A DNA stretch of 64,000 nt from Woeseiaceae bacterium. Lineage in GTDB: Bacteria; Pseudomonadota; Gammaproteobacteria; Steroidobacterales; Woeseiaceae. The notes beneath the pieces were generated by a model. The model did no database searches and was not told the origin of the DNA. It saw only the letters and a list, made by a program, of their open reading frames with translations. A program made the translations under genes and the position numbers. Within the stretch, counting starts at the first letter, position 1, and each line of letters starts with the position of its first letter. Shown piece after piece: positions 27,571 through 37,607 of this stretch. The stretch is taken from the NCBI GenBank assembly GCA_030065915.1, contig JASJCQ010000004.1, forward strand, positions 124,001-188,000, given 5' to 3'.

Positions 27571-28113
27571 GTGCAGACCCCATCCTCGACCTCTTTCAGA
27601 AAGTCCCAGGCCGGCGCGGTACTCGCGGTCAGCCTGGTGTTCCTGGTGATCCTGACGCTGGTCGGCGTCAGCGCTATGCAGAACACGCTGCTCGAAGAGA
27701 AGATGGCGGGCAACGTCAAGGACCGTAACCTCGCGTTCCAGAACGCAGAGTCTGCCGTTCGGGAAGCGGAGCTGTTCATCGAAGGAGTCGTCAGCCTCGG
27801 CAACTTCACCGGCTCGGGCGGGCTCTATGGACTGACAGACGCGGAGCCTGATTACGGCGCCGCCGCGACCTGGAACACAGCCGGCAACCACGTCCAGTCA
27901 AGCAACGATTTCGGGGCCTACGCTTCGCCACGCTACTTCATTAAGCATCACACGATCGTCTCGGGCGCCGAAGCGGCGCTGAACCTGTCCGGCTACGGAG
28001 ACAACAAGGGCAGCGGCGATATCACGATCTTCAACATCACCGCGCGGGGAACCGGCGGCGGCCAGGACACAGCGGAAGTGATCCTGAGAACCTACTACGG
28101 ACGTGCGTTCTAG
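27571..28113 (+). CDS. pilX: Minor pilin PilX
   Basis: 180 residues, starting at a GTG with GGAG nine bases upstream. The N-terminal region QAGAVLAVSLVFLVILTLVG is the PilX-type helix, which lacks the glutamate at position 5 found in other pilins, as is usual for PilX/GspK relatives. QNTLLEEKMAGN and NLAFQNAESAVREAE follow and are strongly conserved in PilX. It belongs to the minor pilin priming complex and sits between pilW (15 bases) and pilY1 (18 bases). Confidence 0.9.
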   Translation: MQTPSSTSFRKSQAGAVLAVSLVFLVILTLVGVSAMQNTLLEEKMAGNVKDRNLAFQNAESAVREAELFIEGVVSLGNFTGSGGLYGLTDAEPDYGAAATWNTAGNHVQSSNDFGAYASPRYFIKHHTIVSGAEAALNLSGYGDNKGSGDITIFNITARGTGGGQDTAEVILRTYYGRAF

Positions 28114-28131
28114 GAACGCCGGGAGCCAAGC

Positions 28132-31100
28132 ATGACGAATCTGAGGAAAAAGGCGGGACTGATCGCGACGAGCGCACTCGTCAGCAGCGCGCTACTGTCG
28201 CCGGCGGTTGTCGCTGCGCCGGGCTCGCTTTCTGAGTCGCCGTTGTTCCTGAGCAACGCGGTCGAGCCGAACATCCTGTTCACGCTGGACGACTCCGGTT
28301 CGATGGACTGGGGCCTGATGACGCAGGAAGACAGTGGCGTCACCGTTGAGCGAGGCTGGACCTACTACTACACCCTGCCGGCGGCCGACAACGACTACTT
28401 CTGGATCGTGCCGGATGAGAGCGCACTGACCGCGGCCGGCGCTCTCGCCAATTATCCGGGCTGGTGGCGTCCGTGGAACAAGGACTACAACGCGCTGTAT
28501 TACAACCCGGAAGTGACCTACACACCGTGGCCGGGCGAGAACAAGAACGATGTGCAGTACACGAACTCGGTGCCGACCGCGGCGCTGATCAATCCGTGGG
28601 ACCCGGATGCGGGCACGATCGACCTGACCAGCGACGTCGACTACGACACGGCCTACGTCGCCGATGACAATATCGCGTACTGGCTGGAGGACAATATCTT
28701 CCATCCGGCACGCTACTTCGTCTGGACCGATACGGACGGTGACGATGTCGTCGATCCGGAAGACGGGCGTACGTTGGTCGAGATCGTGCCGACGACAGTA
28801 AGCTATACCGGCAGCATCGACCGTCGCGACTGCGCAGCCGCGCCGACCTGTACCTACGCGGAGGAGATCCAGAACTTCGCGAACTGGTATACCTATTATC
28901 GCAAGCGTGAGCACGTCGCGAAGGCGGCCTACGGGCAGGTCATCGCGCTGGCCACCAACTCGCGTATGGGCCTCGTGACGCTGCACAACAACAACAGCAA
29001 CAACATCGCGATCGCGTCGATGAACGCGGACCCGAACTCCGGCAACAAGGACGATCTCCTCGAGAACCTGTATGACTTTCAGTCGGCCAACGGCACGCCA
29101 TTGCGTACGACCCTGGACAACGCAGGCAAGTATCTCGGATGTACGACGAACTCGTTCTTTGCGTCCTGCCCGGCGCTGGCCGACAACTCCGGCGGCGAAT
29201 GCCAGCAGAACTTCAACATCCTGATGACCGACGGTTTCTACAACGGAACGTTCACGGGTGTCGGCAATGCCGACGGCGACGACGACACCGAGTGGGACAG
29301 CGGTACGGCCGGACCCTATGGTGACGCGACGCCCAATACGATGGCCGACATCGCGATGGAGTACTACGAGAACGACCTTCGCCCGGCCACCGACGACAAC
29401 CTGCGTCCCGCACCCGGTGGCGTCGACAGCAATGAAGAACAGCACATGGTGACCTACTCGGTGGCCTTCGGTGTCGACGGCGATATCGACGACATGCCGG
29501 CCGATAACACGAGTCCGTTCGCCTGGCCGGTGCCGACCGGAGATCCGCTCGCTCCCGAGAACTTCACGAACGCACAGCGCATCGATGACCTGCGCCACGC
29601 CGCGTGGAACGGACGCGGTGAGTTCTTCAGTGCGCAGAACCCAAGCCAGCTGATCTCGAGCCTTCGCGGCGCCCTGAGTTCGATCCAGAGTCGTATGGGC
29701 TCCGCGGCGGCGGTTGCGTTCAACTCCGGATCATTGAGTACGAACTCCGAGGTCTACCTTGCGCTGTTCAACAGCGAGCGATGGAGCGGCAACCTGCTGG
29801 CTTACCAGCTGGACTCGCTGACCGGTGACGTTAGCTCGACGCCGAAGTGGCGCGCGGCCAACCGCCTGAATACCCGCGACCTGTCGACCACTCCACGCAA
29901 AATCCTGACCTACGACGGTACAGACGGAATCGCGTTCCAGTGGGCCTCTCTGACAACGGCGCAGAAAAATGACTTTCGAACGAATCCGAGCGGCACGCAG
30001 GATGACGAAGTCATAGGCATCGCTCGCCATGCCTACCTGCGCGGAGACCGGGGCTGTGAGATTTCCTCTGGCGACGCCTGCAGCCACACGGATGGCGTCG
30101 ACACGTTCACGGCGAAACAGTTCCGCGAACGTTCCGGCCGGCTGGGCGATATCGTCCACTCCGGACCGGTCTTCGTCGGTGCCCCCGAGTCGAACTGGCG
30201 CAACATTTCCCCGTTCCCGAGCGCCTCGGGCGAAACCTACAACGAGTTCCGCCAGGCGCAGGCCAGCCGTCCCGGCATCGTCTACGTGGGCGCGAACGAC
30301 GGCATGCTGCACGGCTTCAGTCAGGCCAACGGCGATGAGGCGATCGCCTACGTGCCCGGATCGATGTATTCCACGGCGGCCTCCGAAGGGCTGCACTACC
30401 TGACCGACCCGGCCTACGTGCACAAATACTATGTCGACCTGACGCCGTCGGTCGCCGATGCCTACATCAAGACCTCGCCAACCGGCTCGACCGCCTGGCG
30501 GACCGTGCTCGTCGGCGGCCTTCGCGTTGGTGGGCGAGGCCTGTTCGCGCTGGACGTTACCGATCCGACCGCATTCTCCGAATCCGGAACCAGCCCTGCC
30601 AGCACGGTGCTGTGGGAATTCACGAGCACCGACGACGCAGACCTTGGCTACACGTTCAGCAAACCGTCCATCGTCCCGTTGGAGGGCGCGGGCAATACCA
30701 TCCGCTGGGCGGCTGTCTTCGGCAACGGTTATAACGACCTCGGCAGCGGCGAGGCCAAGCTGTTTATCCTGTTCCTCGAAGAGGGGCTGGACGGTACCTG
30801 GTCGGCCGGCGACTACCTCGAGATCACGACGGGCTCTGGCGACACCACGACCCGCAACGGCCTGTCGACACCGGCGGTCATCGACTCCGACGGCGATGGC
30901 CTTGCCGATCGTGTCTACGCCGGTGATCTGTTCGGCGAGATGTGGGCCTTCGATTTGTCCGGTTCGAACACCAGCAACTGGAAGGTTGCATACAAGCAGG
31001 GGGCCACGCCGAAACCGCTGTTCACTGCCCCGGCCAACCAGCAGATCACGAGCGTGCCGGTTGTCGTTCGCAACAAGGCGGTTAATACAACGGGTACAAA

Positions 31101-31725
31101 CGCACCCAACACGCTCGTCATCTTCGGTACGGGCCAATACCTGACGACGGCCGACATCACGACAACGAACATGCAGGCTGTTTACGGCATCTGGGACAGC
31201 GGTACCAAGGAGATCGACCAGACGTCTCTCGTCGAGCAGACCATCGGATTCGGTTCGAACGCGGACGGTGACTTCGGCCGCACGCTGACAAACAACTACG
31301 TCGACTACACGACGAAAATGGGCTGGTTCATGGACCTGCCCGATTCCGGCGAGCGCCAGATCACGAGCCCCGTGATTCGAGGCGACCTGGTGTTCTTCAA
31401 CACAATGACGCCGGATGCGAACCCTTGTAATTACGGCGGTACCGGCTGGCAGATGGTTGCCAAGTGGGTCAACGGTGGGCGCCCGGATGAGGTCTCCTTC
31501 GACTTCAACGAAGACGGCGACCTGGACGCCGAGGACGAGATTTCGGATGAAGCTGCGGCAGGCACCGAGATCACCGGCCTGCCGACGTTCCCCGTGAACC
31601 TCGCGAACAAGCGCTATACGGCTACGACTGAGACGACCGGTGGTGACTCCATCGTCGTGACCGACATCATCGACCTCGGCGGCAACCGGACCGGCCGCCT
31701 GAGCTGGGAGGAGCTGACACCATGA
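28132..31725 (+). CDS. pilY1: Type IV pilus tip adhesin/assembly protein PilY1
   Basis: 1197 residues. A signal peptide (about 1-29) precedes a von Willebrand A-like region that begins with the MIDAS motif DDSGSM (53-58). From about residue 700 the conserved PilY1 beta-propeller starts with VYVGANDGMLHGF; a calcium-loop-like stretch DSDGDGLADRVY stands near 920. PilY1 sits at the pilus tip, supports extension and takes part in surface sensing and adhesion. GGGAG precedes the ATG. The last codons overlap the next ATG, so the small downstream gene is coupled to it. Confidence 0.95.
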   Translation: MTNLRKKAGLIATSALVSSALLSPAVVAAPGSLSESPLFLSNAVEPNILFTLDDSGSMDWGLMTQEDSGVTVERGWTYYYTLPAADNDYFWIVPDESALTAAGALANYPGWWRPWNKDYNALYYNPEVTYTPWPGENKNDVQYTNSVPTAALINPWDPDAGTIDLTSDVDYDTAYVADDNIAYWLEDNIFHPARYFVWTDTDGDDVVDPEDGRTLVEIVPTTVSYTGSIDRRDCAAAPTCTYAEEIQNFANWYTYYRKREHVAKAAYGQVIALATNSRMGLVTLHNNNSNNIAIASMNADPNSGNKDDLLENLYDFQSANGTPLRTTLDNAGKYLGCTTNSFFASCPALADNSGGECQQNFNILMTDGFYNGTFTGVGNADGDDDTEWDSGTAGPYGDATPNTMADIAMEYYENDLRPATDDNLRPAPGGVDSNEEQHMVTYSVAFGVDGDIDDMPADNTSPFAWPVPTGDPLAPENFTNAQRIDDLRHAAWNGRGEFFSAQNPSQLISSLRGALSSIQSRMGSAAAVAFNSGSLSTNSEVYLALFNSERWSGNLLAYQLDSLTGDVSSTPKWRAANRLNTRDLSTTPRKILTYDGTDGIAFQWASLTTAQKNDFRTNPSGTQDDEVIGIARHAYLRGDRGCEISSGDACSHTDGVDTFTAKQFRERSGRLGDIVHSGPVFVGAPESNWRNISPFPSASGETYNEFRQAQASRPGIVYVGANDGMLHGFSQANGDEAIAYVPGSMYSTAASEGLHYLTDPAYVHKYYVDLTPSVADAYIKTSPTGSTAWRTVLVGGLRVGGRGLFALDVTDPTAFSESGTSPASTVLWEFTSTDDADLGYTFSKPSIVPLEGAGNTIRWAAVFGNGYNDLGSGEAKLFILFLEEGLDGTWSAGDYLEITTGSGDTTTRNGLSTPAVIDSDGDGLADRVYAGDLFGEMWAFDLSGSNTSNWKVAYKQGATPKPLFTAPANQQITSVPVVVRNKAVNTTGTNAPNTLVIFGTGQYLTTADITTTNMQAVYGIWDSGTKEIDQTSLVEQTIGFGSNADGDFGRTLTNNYVDYTTKMGWFMDLPDSGERQITSPVIRGDLVFFNTMTPDANPCNYGGTGWQMVAKWVNGGRPDEVSFDFNEDGDLDAEDEISDEAAAGTEITGLPTFPVNLANKRYTATTETTGGDSIVVTDIIDLGGNRTGRLSWEELTP

Positions 31726-32060
31726 CCACGATCTTCAAAGGAGCCATCGTGAGCAGGCTCGTCGTTTTGCTGCTGTTGCTCGGTGGGACCGCGTCCGCGC
31801 AGTCGCTGCCGAACTACTACCCGAAGGGCCCGCTTGTTCAGACTGCGATCATCGATGCGGTTTTCCTCGACGAGAACAGGATCACGATCGGCGACATCAC
31901 CTATCGTATGAACCCGCGTCCTATCGTGCGCACCCGGTCCTCGTCCTATGACTCGATGACCAAAATCAAGAAGGGCGTGCGCGTTGCCTTCCGTGTCGAT
32001 AACAACGGCGAGATCGTCGAGTTCTGGATTTACCCGAAAAACTATCGGCCGCGGCGCTGA
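31722..32060 (+). CDS. PilY2-like small exported protein
   Basis: 112 residues with a signal peptide (about 1-26, ending ASAQ). The body is a compact beta-rich domain with ITIGDITYRM, VRTRSS and GVRVAFRVDNNGEIVEFWI, which looks like a small barrel. In Pseudomonas the gene in this place, between pilY1 and pilE, is pilY2, of similar length; I name it by position and size, as the sequences of this family vary much. Its ATG overlaps the pilY1 stop (ATGA). Confidence 0.65.
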   Translation: MTTIFKGAIVSRLVVLLLLLGGTASAQSLPNYYPKGPLVQTAIIDAVFLDENRITIGDITYRMNPRPIVRTRSSSYDSMTKIKKGVRVAFRVDNNGEIVEFWIYPKNYRPRR

Positions 32061-32080
32061 ACCCGGTTGGAGCACTGAAG

Positions 32081-32524
32081 ATGAGCAAGAGCAAAGGTTT
32101 TACGCTGATTGAACTGATGATCGTCGTCGCGATCATCGGCATTATTGCGGCGGTCGCTTACCCGTCCTACCAGGAGCAGGTCAACAAGTCCCGACGCGGT
32201 GACTGCACCGGCGCACTGGTTGGCCTGGCGAACGCGATGGAGCGATTCTATACCGTAAACAGCACCTACCGGGGTGCCGCGGACGGTGGCGCCGACACCG
32301 GTGCGCCGGCCGCAACGCTGTTTTCAGCCACGTGTCCAGTCGACGGAGGCACACCGGTATACAACCTGACCATTGCGCAGGCAAACGCGTCGCAGTTCAC
32401 GCTGCGTGCTACCCCGACCGGTGCACAGACCGGTGACCGATGCGGGATATTCACGCTGACGAATACCGGCGTAAAGAACATAGCGAGCGCCGCAGCAGGT
32501 GTCGAATGGGAGGCCTGCTGGTAA
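32081..32524 (+). CDS. pilE: Type IV pilin, PilE type
   Basis: 147 residues. The prepilin site is KG-FTLIELMIVVAIIGIIA with glutamate 5, then AVAYPSYQEQV and SRRGDC. Cysteines in SATCPV, DRCGIF and EACW would give the C-terminal disulfide loop. This is the usual last gene of the fimU-to-pilE operon; in Pseudomonas PilE is a minor pilin, in other groups the name denotes the main pilin, and which role holds here is open. It has its own ribosome site region (GTTGGAG) 20 bases after the preceding stop. Confidence 0.9.
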   Translation: MSKSKGFTLIELMIVVAIIGIIAAVAYPSYQEQVNKSRRGDCTGALVGLANAMERFYTVNSTYRGAADGGADTGAPAATLFSATCPVDGGTPVYNLTIAQANASQFTLRATPTGAQTGDRCGIFTLTNTGVKNIASAAAGVEWEACW

Positions 32525-32685
32525 GCGCGACACGGAGCGATAGCAGGTTTTTCACCGCGCGGATTCTGACCGGCGTCGGCAACGACCATTGTCTGCGGCC
32601 CTCCGAAAGCGGGCCAAAAACAACGGTCGACTATGTTCTCCTAACAGCGCAAACTTGAGCGCACCCAAAAGAATCGGACGCAGTC

Positions 32686-33459
32686 TTGAGCGACGACACG
32701 CCTTCGACTAAAGCTGACCTGAAGTATTTCAACGCGCCGAGGTACCTCTTGCGCCGCTACTGCGTGCGCAAACTGCTGGGTGCCCGCAGCAGCGGATCTG
32801 TGCTCGACATCGGTTGCGGGGCGGGTGACCTCAGCTATACGCTCAGCCAGAAAGGCTTCAACGTCACCGGGATAGACTTCTCAGAGGCGGCGATAGAGGC
32901 ATGCAAGCTGCGTTTTGCCGAGAGCGTCGCCACCGATCGGCTGAGCTTTCGAAAAGACGACCTGTTCCGCATCGAAGAGAAGTTCGACGTTATCGTCATG
33001 ATGGAAGTCCTCGAGCACATCGAGGACGACCTGTCGGCCATGAAGGCCGTGCACAATCTGCTGTTGCCCGGCGGAACGGTGTTGCTGTCGGTGCCCGCGA
33101 ACAGCCACTGGTACGGCGCCTACGATCGATACGTCGGGCACATTCGCCGCTACGATCGTGTCGACCTCGAATCTGTATTCGCCAACGCCGGGCTCGACGT
33201 GCAGCAAACGTGGTCCTATGGCGTGCCGCTCGCGAACCTGACGGAGGTTGTACGTAACCGCCTTTACGCGAACAAGCCCGTCATCGAGACGGAGCAGGCA
33301 ACCAAGCGAAGCGGCATCAATCGGGCGCTGGAGTACCCGATTCGGCACCTGTCCAACGACATTGTCCTTTTCCCTTTCCTGCAGTTGCAGCGGCTGTTCT
33401 TCTCGACGAATCTCGGCACCGGCCTGATCGTCAAAGCCGTGAAGCGGGACACGGTGTAG
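32686..33459 (+). CDS. Class I SAM-dependent methyltransferase
   Basis: 257 residues from a TTG start. The Rossmann fold shows motif I VLDIGCGAG (39-47), the acidic end of strand 2 in GIDFSE, and the motif IV region VIVMMEVLEHI. This pattern is close to UbiG/COQ5-like and to sugar-cluster methyltransferases with the YDRYVGHIRRY segment, seen in enzymes near polysaccharide genes. It may methylate a sugar or lipid carrier of the adjacent glycan genes. Eight bases separate it from the next gene. No ATG fits the fold start, so TTG is accepted. Confidence 0.8.
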   Translation: MSDDTPSTKADLKYFNAPRYLLRRYCVRKLLGARSSGSVLDIGCGAGDLSYTLSQKGFNVTGIDFSEAAIEACKLRFAESVATDRLSFRKDDLFRIEEKFDVIVMMEVLEHIEDDLSAMKAVHNLLLPGGTVLLSVPANSHWYGAYDRYVGHIRRYDRVDLESVFANAGLDVQQTWSYGVPLANLTEVVRNRLYANKPVIETEQATKRSGINRALEYPIRHLSNDIVLFPFLQLQRLFFSTNLGTGLIVKAVKRDTV

Positions 33460-33466
33460 TCCTGGC

Positions 33467-34414
33467 ATGACACTGAAGGTCTTCAGACTGATCGCCGTCG
33501 GCTTCCTGCTCGCAGCCGTCGTGTATTTTCTCGGCGCCAACGCGTCTGAATTGTCGGTTCTCGCCGAGCTTCAGCTATCGACGCTGTTGCTGGTCGCGCT
33601 GATCATCCTCGTGGCGACCGTGCTCTACGCGCATTCGATGTACGTCTATCTCGAGGAGCTGCTGCCGTCGAAAATGAGTGGTCTGCAATGGCAGTCCCTC
33701 GTTTTCGCATCACGACTGTTGAACTACACGCTGCCGCAGGGCGCGAATATCTACCGGGGCGGGTTTTTGAAGACGCGCTACGACTTGCCTGTCGCGACCT
33801 ACGTCGGCGTGGTCCTGTTCCATTCATGGATTTTCGCGACGCTGACTTTCTGGGCCGCCGTTCTGCTGTCCGCGATCATCGGAGCAGAACAGAAGATTCT
33901 CATCGCCTGCGTGCTGCTGGCGGTCGGTGCGACACTGGTCGCGCCGCTGCTTGCGATCAGGTTTCCAGTCAACGCTGAGCACCCGGTCGTGTCGTGGGTC
34001 GTCTCACGCCTCCGGGCGTTGTCGGAGACGCTGGCTCGCCTCGGGCGGCACTGGGCGGCATCGTTGAAACTGGCCCTGATCGTCATCGTCACGTTCCTGC
34101 TGACCGTCGCGTCGGTCTACCTGTTGCTTGCAGAGCTCAACCGTGCAGCCGATATCGAGGCTGCGGTGTTCCTGTCGATTATTTTCACGCTGAATCGCTT
34201 CGTGAACGTCGTCCCGGCAAACCTCGGCTTAACCGAGTTGCTGACGGGCGCCGCCTACGAGTTTCTCGGTGGCAGTCTCGTCGCCGGGATTCTGATCAGC
34301 GGCGTGCTGCGGGTCCTCGAGTTCATCGTGGCGATCGTCCTGGGTGGCGCCGCAATCTTCTTTTCCGACCATCGGCTCAACGTTGCCGACGAAAAAGGCA
34401 CTACCGGGCGATAA
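33467..34414 (+). CDS. Flippase-like integral membrane protein (UPF0104/LPG synthase transmembrane type)
   Basis: 315 residues with about eight membrane helices. The segment LPQGANIYRGGFLKTRYDLP and the late NVVPANLGLTELLTG match the lysylphosphatidylglycerol-synthase transmembrane (UPF0104) family. Such proteins occur in glycan clusters and are thought to move lipid-linked substrates, though their function is mostly unproven. It follows the methyltransferase by seven bases and its end overlaps the convergent glycosyltransferase gene by 14 bases. Confidence 0.75.
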   Translation: MTLKVFRLIAVGFLLAAVVYFLGANASELSVLAELQLSTLLLVALIILVATVLYAHSMYVYLEELLPSKMSGLQWQSLVFASRLLNYTLPQGANIYRGGFLKTRYDLPVATYVGVVLFHSWIFATLTFWAAVLLSAIIGAEQKILIACVLLAVGATLVAPLLAIRFPVNAEHPVVSWVVSRLRALSETLARLGRHWAASLKLALIVIVTFLLTVASVYLLLAELNRAADIEAAVFLSIIFTLNRFVNVVPANLGLTELLTGAAYEFLGGSLVAGILISGVLRVLEFIVAIVLGGAAIFFSDHRLNVADEKGTTGR

Positions 34415-35513
34415 GCTCGAGCCGTTCTGCGAGTTCGCGCGCCGTGTATTCAGGCCGCGTCCTGGCGGCCAGAGCATTCACGATCTCAGCGGCGGGATCG
34501 CTGGCTTCTGACCCGAGCAGCTCCGTGACCGCGTTGACAAGCGCCGCCTCATCGCCCGCCGGTACCAGTCGCACATGCGGCGCCTCTGCAAGAAATTCCC
34601 GCACCGGCGGCGTATCGGCCGTGACCAGCGGCCGGCCGCAGGCGACGATCTGGAAGACCTTGTTAGGGATCACTCGCGCCGCCTTTTCGGTCAACCCGAA
34701 AATTCCGAGACAGACGTCGGCGGCGTGAATCTCGTCGGGCAGCTGCTCGTAGTCCACCCAGTCGACCCACTGGATCGACTCGCAGCCGAGGTCGGCGGCG
34801 AGCTTACGCATGCGGGCGTGCTCCTGGCCGACGCCAATGATTCGAAAGACAAGGCCCTCGGCGCGTGCCGCCGCGCGGACAATCGTGTCAATGCCGTGCA
34901 ACGGAATAAACTGGCCGTAGAAAAGCACGACAGGTGCGGCGTCTTTTCGTGGCTCCCGTGGTGCCCGGGTCGAGAAACCGGCTTCGGCGCCCACCTCGGC
35001 GACGATGAACTTCTCCGGGGCCACCGAGTATCGGTCCGAGAAATACTCTGCGTGCGCACGGGTGTCCGTGACAACGATGTCGGCCGCCCTCAGCGAAAGC
35101 CACTCGATCGCGAACAGGATGCCTCGCAACGGATTGATTCGAGACAGCATCTCCCGGTCCTCGACGACGGTGTTGTACACGCTGATAAACGCGTCGAGGA
35201 TGAGCGGCTTCCTGCGTATCCTCGCGAAAGACCAAAGCACCAGTATGTCCAACAAGCCCGGATACCCGAGTAACACGGCGTCGAAGTCGTCCTTGCGCAG
35301 GAACCGGAACAGCAGGCGCGGATATGCGGTGATGACCTGCCAGAAGATGCGCAGCACTCGCGACGCGCCCGTTACCTGCGACTTGTCCTCGATGCCGCTC
35401 CAGACGGCGACATTGCAGGTGTCGACCTCGATACCGTTCTCGCGCAGCCCCTCAAGCAGCAACCTCAGTCGCGGCTTACCGAGATCGAACGTTCCCCAGG
35501 CCAGCAGCTTCAT
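34401..35513 (-). CDS. Glycosyltransferase family 4-like protein
   Basis: 370 residues with a GT-B two-domain build. The N-terminal half holds GTFDLGKPR and a membrane-associated stretch around 60-120; the C-terminal half has FYGQFIPLHG, IIGVGQEHARM, ADVCLGIFG and VIPNKVFQIVACGRPLV, the nucleotide-sugar site of GT4 enzymes. It would add a sugar to a lipid carrier or glycan at the cytoplasmic side. It lies 13 bases after the membrane GT-C-like gene on the same strand and converges with the flippase-like gene, whose end it overlaps. Confidence 0.83.
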   Translation of the reverse strand: MKLLAWGTFDLGKPRLRLLLEGLRENGIEVDTCNVAVWSGIEDKSQVTGASRVLRIFWQVITAYPRLLFRFLRKDDFDAVLLGYPGLLDILVLWSFARIRRKPLILDAFISVYNTVVEDREMLSRINPLRGILFAIEWLSLRAADIVVTDTRAHAEYFSDRYSVAPEKFIVAEVGAEAGFSTRAPREPRKDAAPVVLFYGQFIPLHGIDTIVRAAARAEGLVFRIIGVGQEHARMRKLAADLGCESIQWVDWVDYEQLPDEIHAADVCLGIFGLTEKAARVIPNKVFQIVACGRPLVTADTPPVREFLAEAPHVRLVPAGDEAALVNAVTELLGSEASDPAAEIVNALAARTRPEYTARELAERLELIAR

Positions 35514-35526
35514 CGTTCCGAGAGCG

Positions 35527-37428
35527 CTACTCGCCCGGCCCCGCGAAAGAGACGGGAATCAGCAGCGGGTCGTTCGTCTCTCGATTGACGCGGAAGACAC
35601 GCGCGGCGTCGTTGCCGCTTGCCGACGCTACGGCCGAGAGCAGAGCTGCATCGCTCGAGGCAATCCACACGTAGTCGGTCGATGAATTGACCGCGAGGTA
35701 CTGTGCCGTATCGCTGACGAACGACTCGTCCACGAGATCGACCGACGCGCGTCCCGGCGTCAGCTGGTAGCGCATCATGTGCCTTATGAACCCGTTCGGG
35801 TCGTTAAAGTCCACGAATACCTGCAGCGAACCGTCGCCGATGGTGTTCCGGACGCTCGCCGTCGTGGGCTCTACCGCGAAGCGCAGGTCCGGAGAACGAT
35901 GCGTCGTGTAAAGAAACTTCAGGTACGGCGTCTCGAAAACGATCAGCAACAGTGCCAGGGCCGCAACAAAGCCCAGGTTGGTGAGCGACTGTCTGTCCGG
36001 CTGCGAATCCGCGCGAGACTCGCCGGCCAGCACCGGCAACGCGATCGCTACCAGCACAACAATCAGTGGCAGGATCAGCGAATGACTGTAACGAATGTAG
36101 GAGGAGAGGATCAGACCGTTGTCGCTCTCGCTGATATAGACGTAACCGACGTAGAGCATCCCGAGATACGCGATCGTCGCGAGCCACAGCGTTGCCGCGC
36201 AGGCCGCCCAGCCCAGGCGGATGTCGGAGCCTGCGAGCCTCGCGTAAGCCAGCGGAATAAAACCCAGGCTGATTAGCAGCAGCGTCACGGTCGTCAGCCG
36301 GAAGGAGTCCGTGTACAGCGGCACGGCTTCGTAGTTGAAGGCGTGAAACTGGCGGGATACCTCGTCCTTAGAGATCTGCTGGTTCATGACGACGTCGACG
36401 AAGCGCGCAGAAATGAGAGCCCGCTCCGTGTCAGAGAACATGCTCTCGCCGCTGGTCAGGTTGGCGACCATGCCGTCGGTCGACGTCCCGGTAGCCTCGA
36501 TGCCTGCCGCCCCCCGGTCCAGGTGCCAGGCAAGCGTCGCAACAAGCGCCAACAGCACCGCTGCCGATGCGACCCCAAAGCTCTTCAGGGGCGTCGGCGA
36601 CCGGCTGGCAAGCCAGTGCCCAAAGCCGGCCATGATCATGCAGCCCGCCGCGACGAGAACGAAGAAGATGCCGACCGTTTTTAGCAGGCACATGGCCGCG
36701 ACGGGTGCGGCGAGCCACAGGAGTTCCCAGCCGCCCCCCCGGCGCAGCATCGCGATGAATGCGACCAGGCTTCCGGCGACCCAGGCGCCGAGGATGTGGT
36801 CGACGTACACGGACTGGATGCCGTGCCCGAAGTTGAACAACAGGATCGTCAGCAGGATCGTAATCAGGACGACCCAGATCGCCATGCGATCGCGGATGCC
36901 CTCGTAGAGCACCATCAACGGCGCAATCAACAGCACGAACTGGGCGTGAAATGCCGCGCCTTCCATCGCCGGAGAGAAACGCGCAAACACGTACTGCCAG
37001 AGCGTCGGCGCCGGCGGATACTTCGGGTGAACGGAATTGGTATCGGCACCCCAGACCGCATCGGTGGCCAGCATCTCACGCAGGAAGATGCCCCAGTGCG
37101 AGAAGGCGTCGAAATAGAAGAACGTTGCGTCGTTGTGCGCGATCCAGAAGACGACACTGAGCACGAGAAAAACGATCAGCGGGAGAGGCGGGCGATTCCT
37201 CACGGCATAGAGTCGGTAGCTTTCATAGAGCATTGCCAGTACGCCGGCGGCCAGGATCAGAACCGTCGCTGGCAGCAACAGGCCGACCAGGGCGCCGACG
37301 AACAGCACGAACACCACGAGGCTGGTAGCGACGAGAAGCGCGATAGACGGCAGCAACCCGGCGCGTCGAGACAACATCAGCGCAAAGCCCAGGCAGGCGA
37401 GGACAGGCAGATGCTGCAAAATCGTCAT
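35527..37428 (-). CDS. Multispanning GT-C-type glycosyltransferase-like membrane protein
   Basis: About 633 residues from the ATG at 37428, which has AGGAAA ten bases upstream; a start at 37575 would add 49 residues and run into the divergent gene. About eleven to twelve helices are visible. The first large periplasmic loop carries FYFDAFSHWG and VHPKYPPAP, comparable to the acidic motif loop of GT39/ArnT-like enzymes that use polyprenyl-phosphate sugars. A C-terminal periplasmic domain of about 150 residues follows. It could transfer a sugar to protein or lipid outside the inner membrane. The acceptor is unknown. Confidence 0.7.
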   Translation of the reverse strand: MTILQHLPVLACLGFALMLSRRAGLLPSIALLVATSLVVFVLFVGALVGLLLPATVLILAAGVLAMLYESYRLYAVRNRPPLPLIVFLVLSVVFWIAHNDATFFYFDAFSHWGIFLREMLATDAVWGADTNSVHPKYPPAPTLWQYVFARFSPAMEGAAFHAQFVLLIAPLMVLYEGIRDRMAIWVVLITILLTILLFNFGHGIQSVYVDHILGAWVAGSLVAFIAMLRRGGGWELLWLAAPVAAMCLLKTVGIFFVLVAAGCMIMAGFGHWLASRSPTPLKSFGVASAAVLLALVATLAWHLDRGAAGIEATGTSTDGMVANLTSGESMFSDTERALISARFVDVVMNQQISKDEVSRQFHAFNYEAVPLYTDSFRLTTVTLLLISLGFIPLAYARLAGSDIRLGWAACAATLWLATIAYLGMLYVGYVYISESDNGLILSSYIRYSHSLILPLIVVLVAIALPVLAGESRADSQPDRQSLTNLGFVAALALLLIVFETPYLKFLYTTHRSPDLRFAVEPTTASVRNTIGDGSLQVFVDFNDPNGFIRHMMRYQLTPGRASVDLVDESFVSDTAQYLAVNSSTDYVWIASSDAALLSAVASASGNDAARVFRVNRETNDPLLIPVSFAGPGE

Positions 37429-37607
37429 ACTTGTTGTTTCCTGGCCGCGTGAGGGCGACATTGTAGTCGAAGCTGGCTCCTGGAACGCCTCGGTTTGCGG
37501 AACGCCAACTGTGTCGTGGTTCGCTGACAATAACTGCTTGAGCAGGTAGATTGTGTGCGCGCGGTCAAGAATCACGCACAGCCAGAGACTTCGGAGACTC
37601 GAGAGCG

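Noticed and set aside
28192..31137. Two long open frames (about 468 codons each) on the minus strand opposite pilY1
   Set aside because: They are antisense to a clear PilY1 gene, have no family resemblance and the arginine/valine-rich composition of frame shadows in GC-rich DNA.
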